From: Streptomyces sp. WAC 04229
GTDB taxonomy: Bacteria; Actinomycetota; Actinomycetes; Streptomycetales; Streptomycetaceae
NCBI RefSeq assembly: GCF_003947455.1
Contig: NZ_QHJH01000060.1
Span: 1 to 38,430, forward strand
Length of the DNA stretch: 38,430 bases
Direction of reading: 5' to 3'
This document shows positions 25,233 through 33,329 of the stretch, piece by piece. Each line of letters starts with the position of its first letter. Position 1 is the stretch's first letter. A program made the position numbers and the translations under genes. The notes below the pieces were generated by a model. That model did no database searches, was not told the origin of the DNA, and saw nothing but the letters and a program-made list of their open reading frames with translations.

Positions 25233-25688
25233 ATGGCGGAGCAGAACCCGCTCAAGATCCACAACCTCCGTCCCGCCCCGGGCGCCAAGACCGCCAAGAC
25301 CCGTGTGGGTCGTGGTGAGGCGTCGAAGGGTAAGACGGCTGGTCGTGGTACCAAGGGTACGAAGGCCCGTTACCAGGTTCCGGAGCGCTTCGAGGGTGGC
25401 CAGATGCCCCTCCACATGCGTCTCCCGAAGCTGAAGGGCTTCAAGAACCCGTTCAAGACCGAGTTCCAGGTCGTGAACCTCGACAAGCTGGCCGCGCTCT
25501 ACCCCGAGGGTGGCGAGGTCACCGTCGAGGGTCTGGTGGCCAAGGGTGCCGTTCGCAAGAACAGCCTCGTCAAGGTCCTCGGCCAGGGCGAGATCTCCGT
25601 GGCGCTGCAGGTGACGGTCGACGCCGTCTCCGGCTCCGCCAAGGAGAAGATCACCGCCGCCGGCGGCACCGTCACCGAGCTCGTCTGA
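25233..25688 (+). CDS. rplO: 50S ribosomal protein L15
   Basis: 151 residues. The Gly/Lys-rich N-terminal extension (KTRVGRGEASKGKTAGRGTK) reaches into the 23S core. Last gene of the spc unit before a strong terminator, so secY is set apart transcriptionally here, although it is the next gene in E. coli as well. Confidence 0.97.
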   Translation: MAEQNPLKIHNLRPAPGAKTAKTRVGRGEASKGKTAGRGTKGTKARYQVPERFEGGQMPLHMRLPKLKGFKNPFKTEFQVVNLDKLAALYPEGGEVTVEGLVAKGAVRKNSLVKVLGQGEISVALQVTVDAVSGSAKEKITAAGGTVTELV

Positions 25689-25722
25689 ACCCTTCAGGCG
25701 TCTCGATGACTTGAGCGATCCC

Positions 25723-25756
25723 ACCGGGGATACCCCACAAAAGGGGTATCCCCGGT
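25723..25756 (+). terminator. Strong terminator between rplO and secY
   Basis: Perfect 14-bp arms (25723-25736, ACCGGGGATACCCC, and 25743-25756) enclose the 6-nt loop acaaaa. It lies 34 nt after rplO. The remaining 187 nt to secY must then carry a secY promoter; I see no clear hexamers. Confidence 0.85.
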
Positions 25757-25943
25757 TGGTCGTTCCTAGGGAAGTGCTCCCGCCGGTAAGGTGGCCTGCG
25801 CTGCCCTCTTTCACGGGTGTCTCACATGAGGCACTCTGAGCGACGGTTCAGCGTTAGTCACTTAGCCGTCCACTTATCAGTCGTCAGTCGAACCTCAAGA
25901 CCGTCACCCTTGACGCAGTAGCGCGGGGGTCGCAGGAGGCACC

Positions 25944-27257
25944 GTGCTCACCGCGTTCGCCCGGGCGTTCAAGACGCCCGACCTGCGCAAGAAGCTGCTC
26001 TTCACGCTCGGCATGATCGTGGTCTACCGGCTCGGTACCCACATCCCCATCCCAGGCGTCGACTACAAGAACGTCCAGGAGTGCGTGGACCAGGCGTCCG
26101 GCAACCAGGGTCCGCTCGGCATGATCAACATGTTCAGCGGTGGCGCGCTGCTGCAGATCACGGTCTTCGCACTCGGCATCATGCCGTACATCACGGCGAG
26201 CATCATTCTGCAGCTGCTCACCGTCGTGATCCCGCGCCTGGAGGCCCTGAAGAAGGAGGGGCAGGCGGGTACGGCGAAGATCACGCAGTACACCCGCTAC
26301 CTGACCATCGCCCTCGCCATCCTCCAGGGCACCGGCCTCGTCGCGACCGCCCGCAGCGGCGCCCTCTTCTCCGGCTGCACCGTCGGCGGTGACATCGTCC
26401 CCGACCAGGCGATCTTCACCACCGTCGTCATGGTCGTCACCATGACCGCCGGAACGGCCGCCGTCATGTGGCTCGGTGAGCTGATCACCGACCGCGGCAT
26501 CGGCAACGGCATGTCGATCCTGATGTTCATCTCGATCGCCGCGACCTTCCCCTCCGCTCTGTGGGCCATCAAGCAGGAGGGCAGCCTGGCGGACGGCTGG
26601 ATCGAGTTCGGCACCGTCGTCCTCGTCGGCCTGGTCATGATCGGCCTCGTGGTCTTCGTGGAGCAGGCCCAGCGCCGCATCCCGGTGCAGTACGCGAAGC
26701 GCATGATCGGCCGTCGTTCCTACGGTGGTACGTCGACGTACATCCCGCTCAAGGTGAACCAGGCGGGCATCATCCCCGTCATCTTCGCCTCGTCGCTGCT
26801 CTACATCCCGGCGCTGGTCGTCCAGTTCGCGAACTCGACGTCGGGCTGGGCCACCTGGATCAACAAGAACCTCGCGGACACCGGGGCGGCGCCGCACATC
26901 GTCCTGTACTTCTTCCTGATCGTCTTCTTCGCCTTCTTCTACGTGGCCATCTCGTTCAACCCCGAGGAAGTCGCGGACAACATGAAGAAGTATGGTGGGT
27001 TCATCCCGGGCATCCGGGCTGGCCGACCGACCGCTGAGTATCTGAGCTACGTACTCAACCGGATCACCTGGCCGGGTTCGCTGTATCTGGGCCTGATCTC
27101 TCTCGTACCGACAATGGCGTTGGCCGGTTTCGGGGCAAACCAGAACTTCCCGTTCGGCGGGACCAGCATCCTGATCATCGTGGGTGTCGGTCTCGAGACG
27201 GTGAAGCAGATCGAGAGCCAGCTCCAGCAGCGCAATTACGAAGGGTTCCTCCGCTGA
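25944..27257 (+). CDS. secY: Preprotein translocase subunit SecY
   Basis: 437 residues, ten hydrophobic segments. It is the channel of the Sec translocon in the cytoplasmic membrane, with SecE/SecG partners encoded elsewhere. The start is GTG 25944 behind AGGAGG (25934-25939). MLTAFARAFKTPDLRKKLLF, the plug-side G-T-H-I-P-I-P-G and the C-terminal S-Q-L-Q-Q-R-N-Y-E-G-F-L are diagnostic. Its stop overlaps the adk start by one base. Confidence 0.98.
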   Translation: MLTAFARAFKTPDLRKKLLFTLGMIVVYRLGTHIPIPGVDYKNVQECVDQASGNQGPLGMINMFSGGALLQITVFALGIMPYITASIILQLLTVVIPRLEALKKEGQAGTAKITQYTRYLTIALAILQGTGLVATARSGALFSGCTVGGDIVPDQAIFTTVVMVVTMTAGTAAVMWLGELITDRGIGNGMSILMFISIAATFPSALWAIKQEGSLADGWIEFGTVVLVGLVMIGLVVFVEQAQRRIPVQYAKRMIGRRSYGGTSTYIPLKVNQAGIIPVIFASSLLYIPALVVQFANSTSGWATWINKNLADTGAAPHIVLYFFLIVFFAFFYVAISFNPEEVADNMKKYGGFIPGIRAGRPTAEYLSYVLNRITWPGSLYLGLISLVPTMALAGFGANQNFPFGGTSILIIVGVGLETVKQIESQLQQRNYEGFLR

Positions 27258-27910
27258 TGCGAATCGTCCTCGTCGGGCCTCCTGGCGCCGGAAAGGGTAC
27301 GCAGGCAACCCGCCTAGCCGAGACGCTGCACATCCCGCACATCTCCACGGGCGACCTGTTCCGCGCCAACATCAGCCAGCAGACCGAACTGGGCAAGCTC
27401 GCCAAGTCGTACATGGACGCCGGCAACCTCGTACCGGACGAGGTCACCATCGCCATGGCGAAGGACCGCATGGAGCAGCCGGACGCCGAGGGCGGCTTCC
27501 TGCTGGACGGCTTCCCGCGGAACGTCTCGCAGGCCGAGGCGCTGGACGAGCTGCTCGAGACCGAGGACATGAAGCTCGACGCCGTGCTCGACCTCGAGGC
27601 CCCCGAGGCCGAGGTCGTGAAGCGGATCGCCGGCCGGCGCGTCTGCCGGAACAACTCGGCGCACGTCTTCCACGTGACGTACACCCCGCCGAAGAAGGAA
27701 GGCGTCTGCGACGTCTGCGGCGGCGAGCTGTACCAGCGGGACGACGACTCCGAGGAGACGGTCCGCAAGCGGCTGGAGGTCTACCACACGCAGACCGAGC
27801 CGATCATCGACTACTACAAGGCGCAGGGCCTGGTCGTCACCATCGCGGCCACCGGCCCCGTGGACGAGGTCACGGGCCGTGCGCTGGAGGCGCTCAAGCG
27901 CGACCAGTAG
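27257..27910 (+). CDS. adk: Adenylate kinase
   Basis: 217 residues, long-lid form. It catalyses ATP + AMP to 2 ADP. P-loop GPPGAGKGT is at 7-15, the AMP-binding STGDLFR begins at Ser30, and the lid lies at about 127-163. In zinc-lid enzymes four ligands bind the metal; here Cys130, Cys151 and Cys154 are present but the position of the second (133) is Asn, so the site is incomplete or differently built. Translation is coupled to secY. Confidence 0.97.
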   Translation: MRIVLVGPPGAGKGTQATRLAETLHIPHISTGDLFRANISQQTELGKLAKSYMDAGNLVPDEVTIAMAKDRMEQPDAEGGFLLDGFPRNVSQAEALDELLETEDMKLDAVLDLEAPEAEVVKRIAGRRVCRNNSAHVFHVTYTPPKKEGVCDVCGGELYQRDDDSEETVRKRLEVYHTQTEPIIDYYKAQGLVVTIAATGPVDEVTGRALEALKRDQ

Positions 27911-27931
27911 TTCTCTTGGCAAGCCCGGCTA

Positions 27932-27965
27932 CAGCCGCGGTCCCCAGCCCTGGGGGCCGCGGCTG
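27932..27965 (+). terminator. Hairpin between adk and map
   Basis: 16-bp arms (27932-27947, CAGCCGCGGTCCCCAG, and 27950-27965) pair with a single G-U; the tight loop probably opens to about six bases. It ends the secY-adk transcript, and map then has its own start region. Confidence 0.75.
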
Positions 27966-28049
27966 AGCTGTGAGGTGGGGTGGGGCCGGTCCACCCCCGT
28001 ATCGTTGGAAGCGTCCCGTCCCCTCCGGTCCAGAAAGGCCGCAGTCCCC

Positions 28050-28886
28050 ATGGTGCAGATCAAGAGCCCCGAGCAGATCGCCAAGATGCGTGAGGCGGGG
28101 CTGGTCGTCGCCGCCATCCACGCGGCCACCCGTGAGGCCGCCGTGCCCGGCGCCACGACCAAGGACCTGGACCAGGTCGCCCGCAAGGTGCTCGCGGAGC
28201 ACGACGCCAAGCCGAACTTCCTCGGGTACGGCGGTTTCCCCGCGACCATCTGCACGTCCGTGAACGAGGTCGTCGTCCACGGCATCCCCTCCGACGACGT
28301 GGTCCTCAAGGACGGCGACGTCATCTCCATCGACTGCGGCGCGATCATCGACGGCTGGCACGGCGACGCGGCCTACACGGCCTTCGTCGGCTCCGGTCAC
28401 TCCCCGGAGCTGGTCGAGCTGTCCCGGGTGACCGAGGAGTCGATGTGGGCGGGCATCGCGGCGATGAAGCAGGGCAACCGGCTCGTGGACGTCTCCCGGG
28501 CCATCGAGACGTACATCCGCCGCCAGCCGAAGCCCGGCGGCGGCAAGTACGGGATCATCGAGGACTACGGCGGCCACGGCATCGGCACCGAGATGCACAT
28601 GGACCCGCACCTGCTGAACTACGTCGACCGCAGGCGCGGCAAGGGCCCGAAGCTGGTCCCCGGCTTCTGCCTCGCCATCGAGCCGATGATCTCCCTCGGC
28701 ACCCCCCGCACGGAGGTCCTGTCGGACGACTGGACGGTCATCACGACGGACGGCACGTGGTCCTCGCACTGGGAGCACTCGGTCGCCCTGACGGACCAGG
28801 GCCCGTTGGTCCTGACGTCTCCCGACGGGGGCAAGGCGAAGCTGGCGGAGCTGGGCGTCACGGCTGCGCCGGACCCGCTGGCGTGA
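28050..28886 (+). CDS. map: Methionine aminopeptidase, type I
   Basis: 278 residues from ATG 28050 behind AGAAAGG; longer in-frame starts run into adk and are rejected. It removes the initiator methionine. The five metal ligands are D95 (SIDCG), D106 (HGDAAYT), H177 (GGHGIG), E212 (AIEPM) and E243 (HWEHS); H77 is also conserved. No N-terminal zinc-finger or SH3-binding extension beyond the usual 30 residues is seen. Part of its 3' end reappears as a degenerate copy 86 bp downstream. Confidence 0.97.
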   Translation: MVQIKSPEQIAKMREAGLVVAAIHAATREAAVPGATTKDLDQVARKVLAEHDAKPNFLGYGGFPATICTSVNEVVVHGIPSDDVVLKDGDVISIDCGAIIDGWHGDAAYTAFVGSGHSPELVELSRVTEESMWAGIAAMKQGNRLVDVSRAIETYIRRQPKPGGGKYGIIEDYGGHGIGTEMHMDPHLLNYVDRRRGKGPKLVPGFCLAIEPMISLGTPRTEVLSDDWTVITTDGTWSSHWEHSVALTDQGPLVLTSPDGGKAKLAELGVTAAPDPLA

Positions 28887-28916
28887 CACCGGCCCGAGCC
28901 ACGGCCGCCGGTCGGG

Positions 28917-28973
28917 GCAGGGCGAAGCCTGCGGCAGCTGCGCGTCACGGTGGCGCCGGACCCGCTGGGGTGA
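28917..28973 (+). repeat. Degenerate duplicate of the map 3' end
   Basis: 57 nt at 28917-28973 match 28831-28886 (the last codons and stop of map) at most positions with one inserted base, and even end in the same TGA. Shared blocks include GCGTCACGG and GCGCCGGACCCGCTGG. It looks like an old tandem duplication, now non-coding. Confidence 0.65.
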
Positions 28974-29033
28974 GGGGTCGGTGCCGAGGGGTGGGGCCGT
29001 TGCATAACGATCTCGCATCCGGGGCAGACTTCC

Positions 29034-29067
29034 CCGTTTCGCCTTTCCGGGGCTGCTGACGTAGACT
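29034..29067 (+). promoter_or_regulatory. Candidate infA promoter
   Basis: TAGACT (29062-29067) is a strong Streptomyces-type -10. The best -35 at 18 nt is TTCGCC, which is poor. It lies 90 nt before infA and would drive infA-rpmJ and perhaps the rpsM genes. Confidence 0.4.
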
Positions 29068-29156
29068 GACTCGTCGGCTCTCGTGCACCCGCATGCCTGC
29101 ATGCGCTCGTATGGTGCGCAGGAGTCGATCAAGGTAGTCGATTCGAAGGGCGAAGC

Positions 29157-29378
29157 GTGGCCAAGAAGCAAGGTGCCATCGAGATCGAGGGCACTGTCGT
29201 CGAGTCTCTTCCGAACGCCATGTTCAAGGTCGAGCTCCAGAACGGCCACCAGGTCCTGGCACACATCAGCGGCAAGATGCGCATGCACTACATCCGCATC
29301 CTCCCTGACGACCGGGTCGTGGTGGAGCTGTCTCCGTACGACCTGACGCGTGGCCGGATCGTCTACCGGTACAAGTAG
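29157..29378 (+). CDS. infA: Translation initiation factor IF-1
   Basis: 73 residues, GTG start. It is an OB-fold that binds the A site of the 30S subunit during initiation. AKKQGAIEIEGTVVESLPN and the end L-T-R-G-R-I-V-Y-R-Y-K are diagnostic. rpmJ follows after 68 nt. Confidence 0.97.
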   Translation: MAKKQGAIEIEGTVVESLPNAMFKVELQNGHQVLAHISGKMRMHYIRILPDDRVVVELSPYDLTRGRIVYRYK

Positions 29379-29446
29379 ATCTTGCCCACGTCCCAGGCCG
29401 CCAGGCCCAGGGACCGCCGGCAACTGACCCGGAGAACCTCACACCC

Positions 29447-29560
29447 ATGAAGGTCAAGCCGAGCGTCAAGAAGATCTGCGACAAGTGCAGGGTGATCCGC
29501 CGTCACGGTCGGGTCATGGTCATCTGCGACAACCCGCGCCACAAGCAGCGCCAGGGCTGA
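29447..29560 (+). CDS. rpmJ: 50S ribosomal protein L36, zinc form
   Basis: 37 residues (MKVKPSVKKICDKCRVIRR...). Zinc ligands C11, C14, C27 and H32 are all present, so this is the zinc-dependent copy. The gene is short but the reading is unambiguous and its place between infA and rpsM is conserved. Confidence 0.96.
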   Translation: MKVKPSVKKICDKCRVIRRHGRVMVICDNPRHKQRQG

Positions 29561-29747
29561 CGCACGACCGTCCCTCCGCGATTCGCAGGACTTCGCGCGA
29601 CGCGAGCTGAACATGTTCATACGCAGAACCCGGGCGCCCAGGCGTCCGACACCCCCGGTTCGGAGGCCGGGGACCCGACTCGTACCTCATACGGCGGCCG
29701 GGGACCGGTTCTGTGGAAGACCTCCGACAATCAACTGGAGCCATTGA

Positions 29748-30128
29748 ATGGCACGCGTTTCCGGTGTTGACATCCCGCGCGAAAAGCGCGTCGAGATCGC
29801 CCTCACCTACGTGTTCGGCATTGGCCGGACCCTCTCGCAGCAGACGCTCGCCGCCACCGGCGTGGACCCGAACACCCGTGTTCGGGACCTCTCCGAGGAG
29901 CAGCTCGTCGCGATCCGCGAGTACGTCGACAACAACATCAAGACCGAGGGTGACCTCCGCCGCGAGGTCCAGGCCGACATCCGCCGCAAGGTCGAGATCG
30001 GTACCTACCAGGGTCTGCGTCACCGCCGTGGCCTGCCCGTCCGCGGTCAGCGCACCAGCACGAACGCCCGCACCCGCAAGGGCCCGCGTCGCGCCATCGC
30101 CGGCAAGAAGAAGCCGGGCAAGAAGTAG
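29748..30128 (+). CDS. rpsM: 30S ribosomal protein S13
   Basis: 126 residues. MARVSGVDIPREKRVEIALTY and the basic tail R-G-Q-R-T-S-T-N-A-R-T-R-K-G-P are typical. It bridges the subunits at the 30S head. The 187-nt gap after rpmJ holds no gene. Confidence 0.97.
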   Translation: MARVSGVDIPREKRVEIALTYVFGIGRTLSQQTLAATGVDPNTRVRDLSEEQLVAIREYVDNNIKTEGDLRREVQADIRRKVEIGTYQGLRHRRGLPVRGQRTSTNARTRKGPRRAIAGKKKPGKK

Positions 30129-30195
30129 TCCGCAGCGGACTTCGCCGTCCAGCGGTCTTCGCTGTAGGACCGACCACCTCCCGTAGGAGAACGAC

Positions 30196-30600
30196 ATGCC
30201 CCCCAAGGGACGTCAGGGCGCGACCAAGAAGGTGCGCCGCAAGGAAAAGAAGAACGTCGCTCACGGCCACGCGCACATCAAGAGCACGTTCAACAACACG
30301 ATCGTGTCCATCACGGACCCGACCGGCAACGTGATCTCCTGGGCCTCCGCCGGCCACGTCGGCTTCAAGGGCTCCCGGAAGTCCACGCCGTTCGCCGCGC
30401 AGATGGCCGCCGAGTCGGCTGCCCGCCGCGCCCAGGAGCACGGCATGCGCAAGGTCGACGTCTTCGTCAAGGGCCCGGGTTCCGGTCGTGAGACCGCCAT
30501 CCGCTCCCTGCAGGCGACCGGCCTCGAGGTCGGCTCGATCCAGGACGTCACGCCCACCCCGCACAACGGCTGCCGTCCCCCGAAGCGCCGTCGCGTCTGA
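30196..30600 (+). CDS. rpsK: 30S ribosomal protein S11
   Basis: 134 residues, ATG behind GTAGGAGA. The C-terminal D-V-T-P-T-P-H-N-G-C-R-P-P-K-R-R-R-V is diagnostic, and the basic start (KGRQGATKKVRRKEKKN) is typical. rpsD, which follows rpsK in many bacteria, is not here, as is normal for Streptomyces. Confidence 0.97.
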   Translation: MPPKGRQGATKKVRRKEKKNVAHGHAHIKSTFNNTIVSITDPTGNVISWASAGHVGFKGSRKSTPFAAQMAAESAARRAQEHGMRKVDVFVKGPGSGRETAIRSLQATGLEVGSIQDVTPTPHNGCRPPKRRRV

Positions 30601-30647
30601 TCTCGCTATCACCGCGACATCGCTTCACCCGCTTCACCAGGGTTTCC

Positions 30648-30679
30648 GGGCGGTACGGCTCCTTCGGGTCGTATCGCCC
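30648..30679 (+). promoter_or_regulatory. Hairpin between rpsK and rpoA
   Basis: Arms GGGCGGTACG (30648-30657) and CGTATCGCCC (30670-30679) pair over 10 bp with one G-U and a 12-nt loop. It may attenuate read-through or mark a separate rpoA promoter in the 141-nt gap. Confidence 0.5.
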
Positions 30680-30740
30680 GTACCCTTGCAGTACTAGTCG
30701 GGCGTCAAATAGCGGGCGCCCCTGACTGAAGGATCACCAC

Positions 30741-31763
30741 ATGCTGATCGCTCAGCGTCCCTCGTTGACCGAAGAGGTCGTCGACGAGTTCCGCTCCCGG
30801 TTCGTCATCGAGCCGCTGGAGCCGGGCTTCGGCTACACCCTCGGCAACTCCCTGCGTCGTACGCTCCTCTCCTCGATCCCCGGCGCTGCTGTCACCAGCA
30901 TCCGGATCGACGGTGTCCTGCACGAGTTCACCACCGTGCCGGGCGTCAAGGAGGACGTCACCGACCTGATCCTCAACATCAAGCAGCTGGTCGTGTCGTC
31001 CGAGCACGACGAGCCCGTCGTGATGTACCTGCGCAAGCAGGGCCCGGGTCTGGTCACCGCCGCCGACATCGCGCCCCCGGCCGGTGTCGAGGTGCACAAC
31101 CCCGACCTCGTCCTCGCCACGCTCAACGGCAAGGGCAAGCTGGAGATGGAGCTGACCGTCGAGCGCGGTCGCGGCTACGTCTCCGCCGTGCAGAACAAGC
31201 AGGTCGGTCAGGAGATCGGGCGCATCCCGGTCGACTCGATCTACTCGCCGGTTCTCAAGGTCACGTACAAGGTCGAGGCCACGCGTGTCGAGCAGCGGAC
31301 CGACTTCGACAAGCTGATCGTCGACGTCGAGACCAAGCAGGCCATGCGGCCGCGCGACGCCATGGCGTCGGCCGGCAAGACCCTGGTCGAGCTGTTCGGT
31401 CTCGCCCGCGAGCTGAACATCGACGCCGAGGGCATCGACATGGGTCCGTCCCCGACGGACGCCGCGCTGGCGGCCGACCTCGCGCTCCCGATCGAGGAGC
31501 TCGAGCTGACCGTCCGCTCGTACAACTGCCTCAAGCGCGAGGGCATCCACTCCGTGGGTGAGCTCGTCGCCCGCTCCGAGGCCGACCTGCTGGACATCCG
31601 CAACTTCGGTGCGAAGTCCATCGACGAGGTCAAGGCCAAGCTCGCGGGTATGGGGCTTGCGCTGAAGGACTCGCCTCCCGGATTCGACCCGACCGCCGCC
31701 GCGGACGCCTTCGGCGCCGACGACGACGCGGACGCCGGGTTCGTGGAGACCGAGCAGTACTGA
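30741..31763 (+). CDS. rpoA: DNA-directed RNA polymerase subunit alpha
   Basis: 340 residues. The N-terminal domain (about 1-230) dimerises and nucleates the core enzyme (EPLEPGFGYTLGNSLRRTLLSS). After an acidic linker, the C-terminal domain (about 245-315) binds UP-element DNA and activators (SYNCLKREGIHSVGELV). An acidic tail of about 25 residues ends the protein. Confidence 0.98.
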   Translation: MLIAQRPSLTEEVVDEFRSRFVIEPLEPGFGYTLGNSLRRTLLSSIPGAAVTSIRIDGVLHEFTTVPGVKEDVTDLILNIKQLVVSSEHDEPVVMYLRKQGPGLVTAADIAPPAGVEVHNPDLVLATLNGKGKLEMELTVERGRGYVSAVQNKQVGQEIGRIPVDSIYSPVLKVTYKVEATRVEQRTDFDKLIVDVETKQAMRPRDAMASAGKTLVELFGLARELNIDAEGIDMGPSPTDAALAADLALPIEELELTVRSYNCLKREGIHSVGELVARSEADLLDIRNFGAKSIDEVKAKLAGMGLALKDSPPGFDPTAAADAFGADDDADAGFVETEQY

Positions 31764-31794
31764 TCGGTTTTCGCCTGCGGGCCCGCTGTGGCTG

Positions 31795-31830
31795 GTCGCG
31801 CAGTTCCCCGCGCCCCTTCGGGGCGCGGGG
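31795..31830 (+). repeat. Intergenic hairpin repeat (GCGCAGTTCCCCGCGCCCC type)
   Basis: A 23-nt stretch (31795-31817) recurs at 38284-38306. Here it continues into a perfect hairpin: CCCCGCGCCCC (31806-31816), loop ttc, GGGGCGCGGGG (31820-31830). This element is very common in Streptomyces intergenic regions and acts like a terminator. It lies between rpoA and rplQ, so rplQ may be partly uncoupled from rpoA. A smaller hairpin CAGGCG-ac-CGCCTG follows at 31838-31851. Confidence 0.75.
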
Positions 31831-31908
31831 TCTCCGACAGGCGACCGCCTGCTCGGATACTGACCTCGGTACCTGATACGGCCGGGGCAGACACCTAGGA
31901 GAAACACC

Positions 31909-32406
31909 ATGCCGAAGCCCGCCAAGGGTGCCCGTCTGGGCGGCAGCGCCGCGCACGAGAAGCTGCTCCTCGCGAACCTCGCGAAGTCGCTCTTCGAGCA
32001 CGGCAAGATCACGACCACCGAGGCGAAGGCCCGCCGCCTGCGCCCGTACGCCGAGCGTCTGGTCACCAAGGCGAAGAAGGGCGACCTTCACAACCGCCGT
32101 CAGGTGCTCCAGGTGATCACGGACAAGAGCGTCGTCCACACGCTCTTCACCGAGATCGGCCCGCGCTACGAGAACCGCCCCGGTGGTTACACGCGCATCA
32201 CCAAGATCGGTAACCGCCGTGGCGACAACGCGCCCATGGCCGTCATCGAGCTGGTCGAGGCGCTGACCGTGGCGCAGCAGGCGACCGGTGAGGCCGAGGC
32301 CGCCACCAAGCGTGCCGCCAAGGACGCCGAGACCACCGAGGCCGCCGAGACCAAGGTCGACACGACCAAGGCCGACGACGCCGCCGAGGAGTCGAAGGAC
32401 GCGTAA
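31909..32406 (+). CDS. rplQ: 50S ribosomal protein L17
   Basis: 165 residues, about 40 more than E. coli L17 because of an acidic Ala/Glu/Thr tail (from about residue 122). The core has MPKPAKGARLGGSAAHEKLLLANLA and the motif T-T-E-A-K-A-R-R-L-R-P. It sits at the tunnel exit. A GAGAA site precedes the start. Confidence 0.97.
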   Translation: MPKPAKGARLGGSAAHEKLLLANLAKSLFEHGKITTTEAKARRLRPYAERLVTKAKKGDLHNRRQVLQVITDKSVVHTLFTEIGPRYENRPGGYTRITKIGNRRGDNAPMAVIELVEALTVAQQATGEAEAATKRAAKDAETTEAAETKVDTTKADDAAEESKDA

Positions 32407-32416
32407 GCGTTCTGCC

Positions 32417-32448
32417 GCGGGCCCGTTCCTTTCGAGGGGCGGGCCCGC
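32417..32448 (+). terminator. Terminator between rplQ and truA
   Basis: Perfect 9-bp arms GCGGGCCCG (32417-32425) and CGGGCCCGC (32440-32448) with a 14-nt loop, followed by TTTCGTGTT. It lies 11 nt after rplQ. truA begins 27 nt further, so some read-through or a weak promoter must serve it. Confidence 0.75.
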
Positions 32449-32474
32449 TTTCGTGTTGCTGAGAGGATCTCAGG

Positions 32475-33329
32475 GTGAGTGACGAAGTTGAGGCCGGGTA
32501 CGTCCGGGTGCGGCTGGACCTTTCCTACGACGGGAGCGAGTTCTCCGGGTGGGCCAAGCAGGCCGGTGGGCGGCGGACCGTGCAGGGGGAGATCGAGGAC
32601 GCGCTGCGGACGGTCACACGGTCGCCCAGGACGTACGAGCTGACCGTGGCGGGCCGGACCGACGCCGGGGTGCACGCCCGGGGGCAGGTGGCTCATGTCG
32701 ACCTGCCGCGCGAGGTGTGGGCCGAGCACCACGTGAAGTTGCTCAAGCGGCTCGCGGGGCGGCTGCCGAGGGACGTGCGGGTCTGGGCCCTCCGTGAGGC
32801 GCCCAGCGGATTCAACGCCCGGTTCTCCGCGGTCTGGCGGCGCTACGCCTACCGGGTCACCGACAACCCGGGCGGCGTCGACCCGCTGCTGCGCGGCCAC
32901 GTCCTGTGGCACGACTGGCCGCTCGACGTGGACGCCATGAACGAGGCCGCCCGCGGACTGCTGGGCGAGCACGACTTCGCTGCCTACTGCAAGAAGCGGG
33001 AGGGGGCCACCACCATCCGGACGCTGCAGGAGCTGAGCCTGGTGCGCGGGGAGGACGGGATCGTCACCGCCACCGTGCGGGCCGACGCCTTCTGCCACAA
33101 CATGGTGCGCTCCCTCATCGGGGCGCTGCTGTTCGTCGGCGACGGCCACCGGGCGCCCGACTGGCCGGCGAAGGTGCTGGCCGCCGGGGTCCGCGACTCG
33201 GCCGTGCACGTCGTACGGCCGCACGGGCTGACGCTGGAGGAGGTCGGCTACCCGGCGGACGAGCTGCTCGCCGCCCGGAACAAGGAGGCCCGCAACAAGC
33301 GGTCCCTGCCCGGGGCCGGCTGCTGCTGA
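32475..33329 (+). CDS. truA: tRNA pseudouridine(38-40) synthase TruA
   Basis: 284 residues, GTG start behind GAGAGGA. It isomerises uridines 38-40 in the anticodon stem. The catalytic aspartate is Asp63 in AGRTDAGVHARGQVAH; F-N-A-R-F-S-A-V-W-R-R-Y and F-C-H-N-M-V-R-S are further family motifs. Its TGA directly abuts the stop of the convergent gene, forming TGATCA. Confidence 0.95.
   Translation: MSDEVEAGYVRVRLDLSYDGSEFSGWAKQAGGRRTVQGEIEDALRTVTRSPRTYELTVAGRTDAGVHARGQVAHVDLPREVWAEHHVKLLKRLAGRLPRDVRVWALREAPSGFNARFSAVWRRYAYRVTDNPGGVDPLLRGHVLWHDWPLDVDAMNEAARGLLGEHDFAAYCKKREGATTIRTLQELSLVRGEDGIVTATVRADAFCHNMVRSLIGALLFVGDGHRAPDWPAKVLAAGVRDSAVHVVRPHGLTLEEVGYPADELLAARNKEARNKRSLPGAGCC

Noticed and set aside
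25884..27308. 474-codon minus-strand open frame opposite secY
   Set aside because: Antisense shadow; long Asp/Glu/Arg runs with no domain and no ribosome-binding site.
30601..30740. Absence of rpsD between rpsK and rpoA as a deletion
   Set aside because: Streptomyces normally encodes S4 elsewhere, so this is the expected layout.
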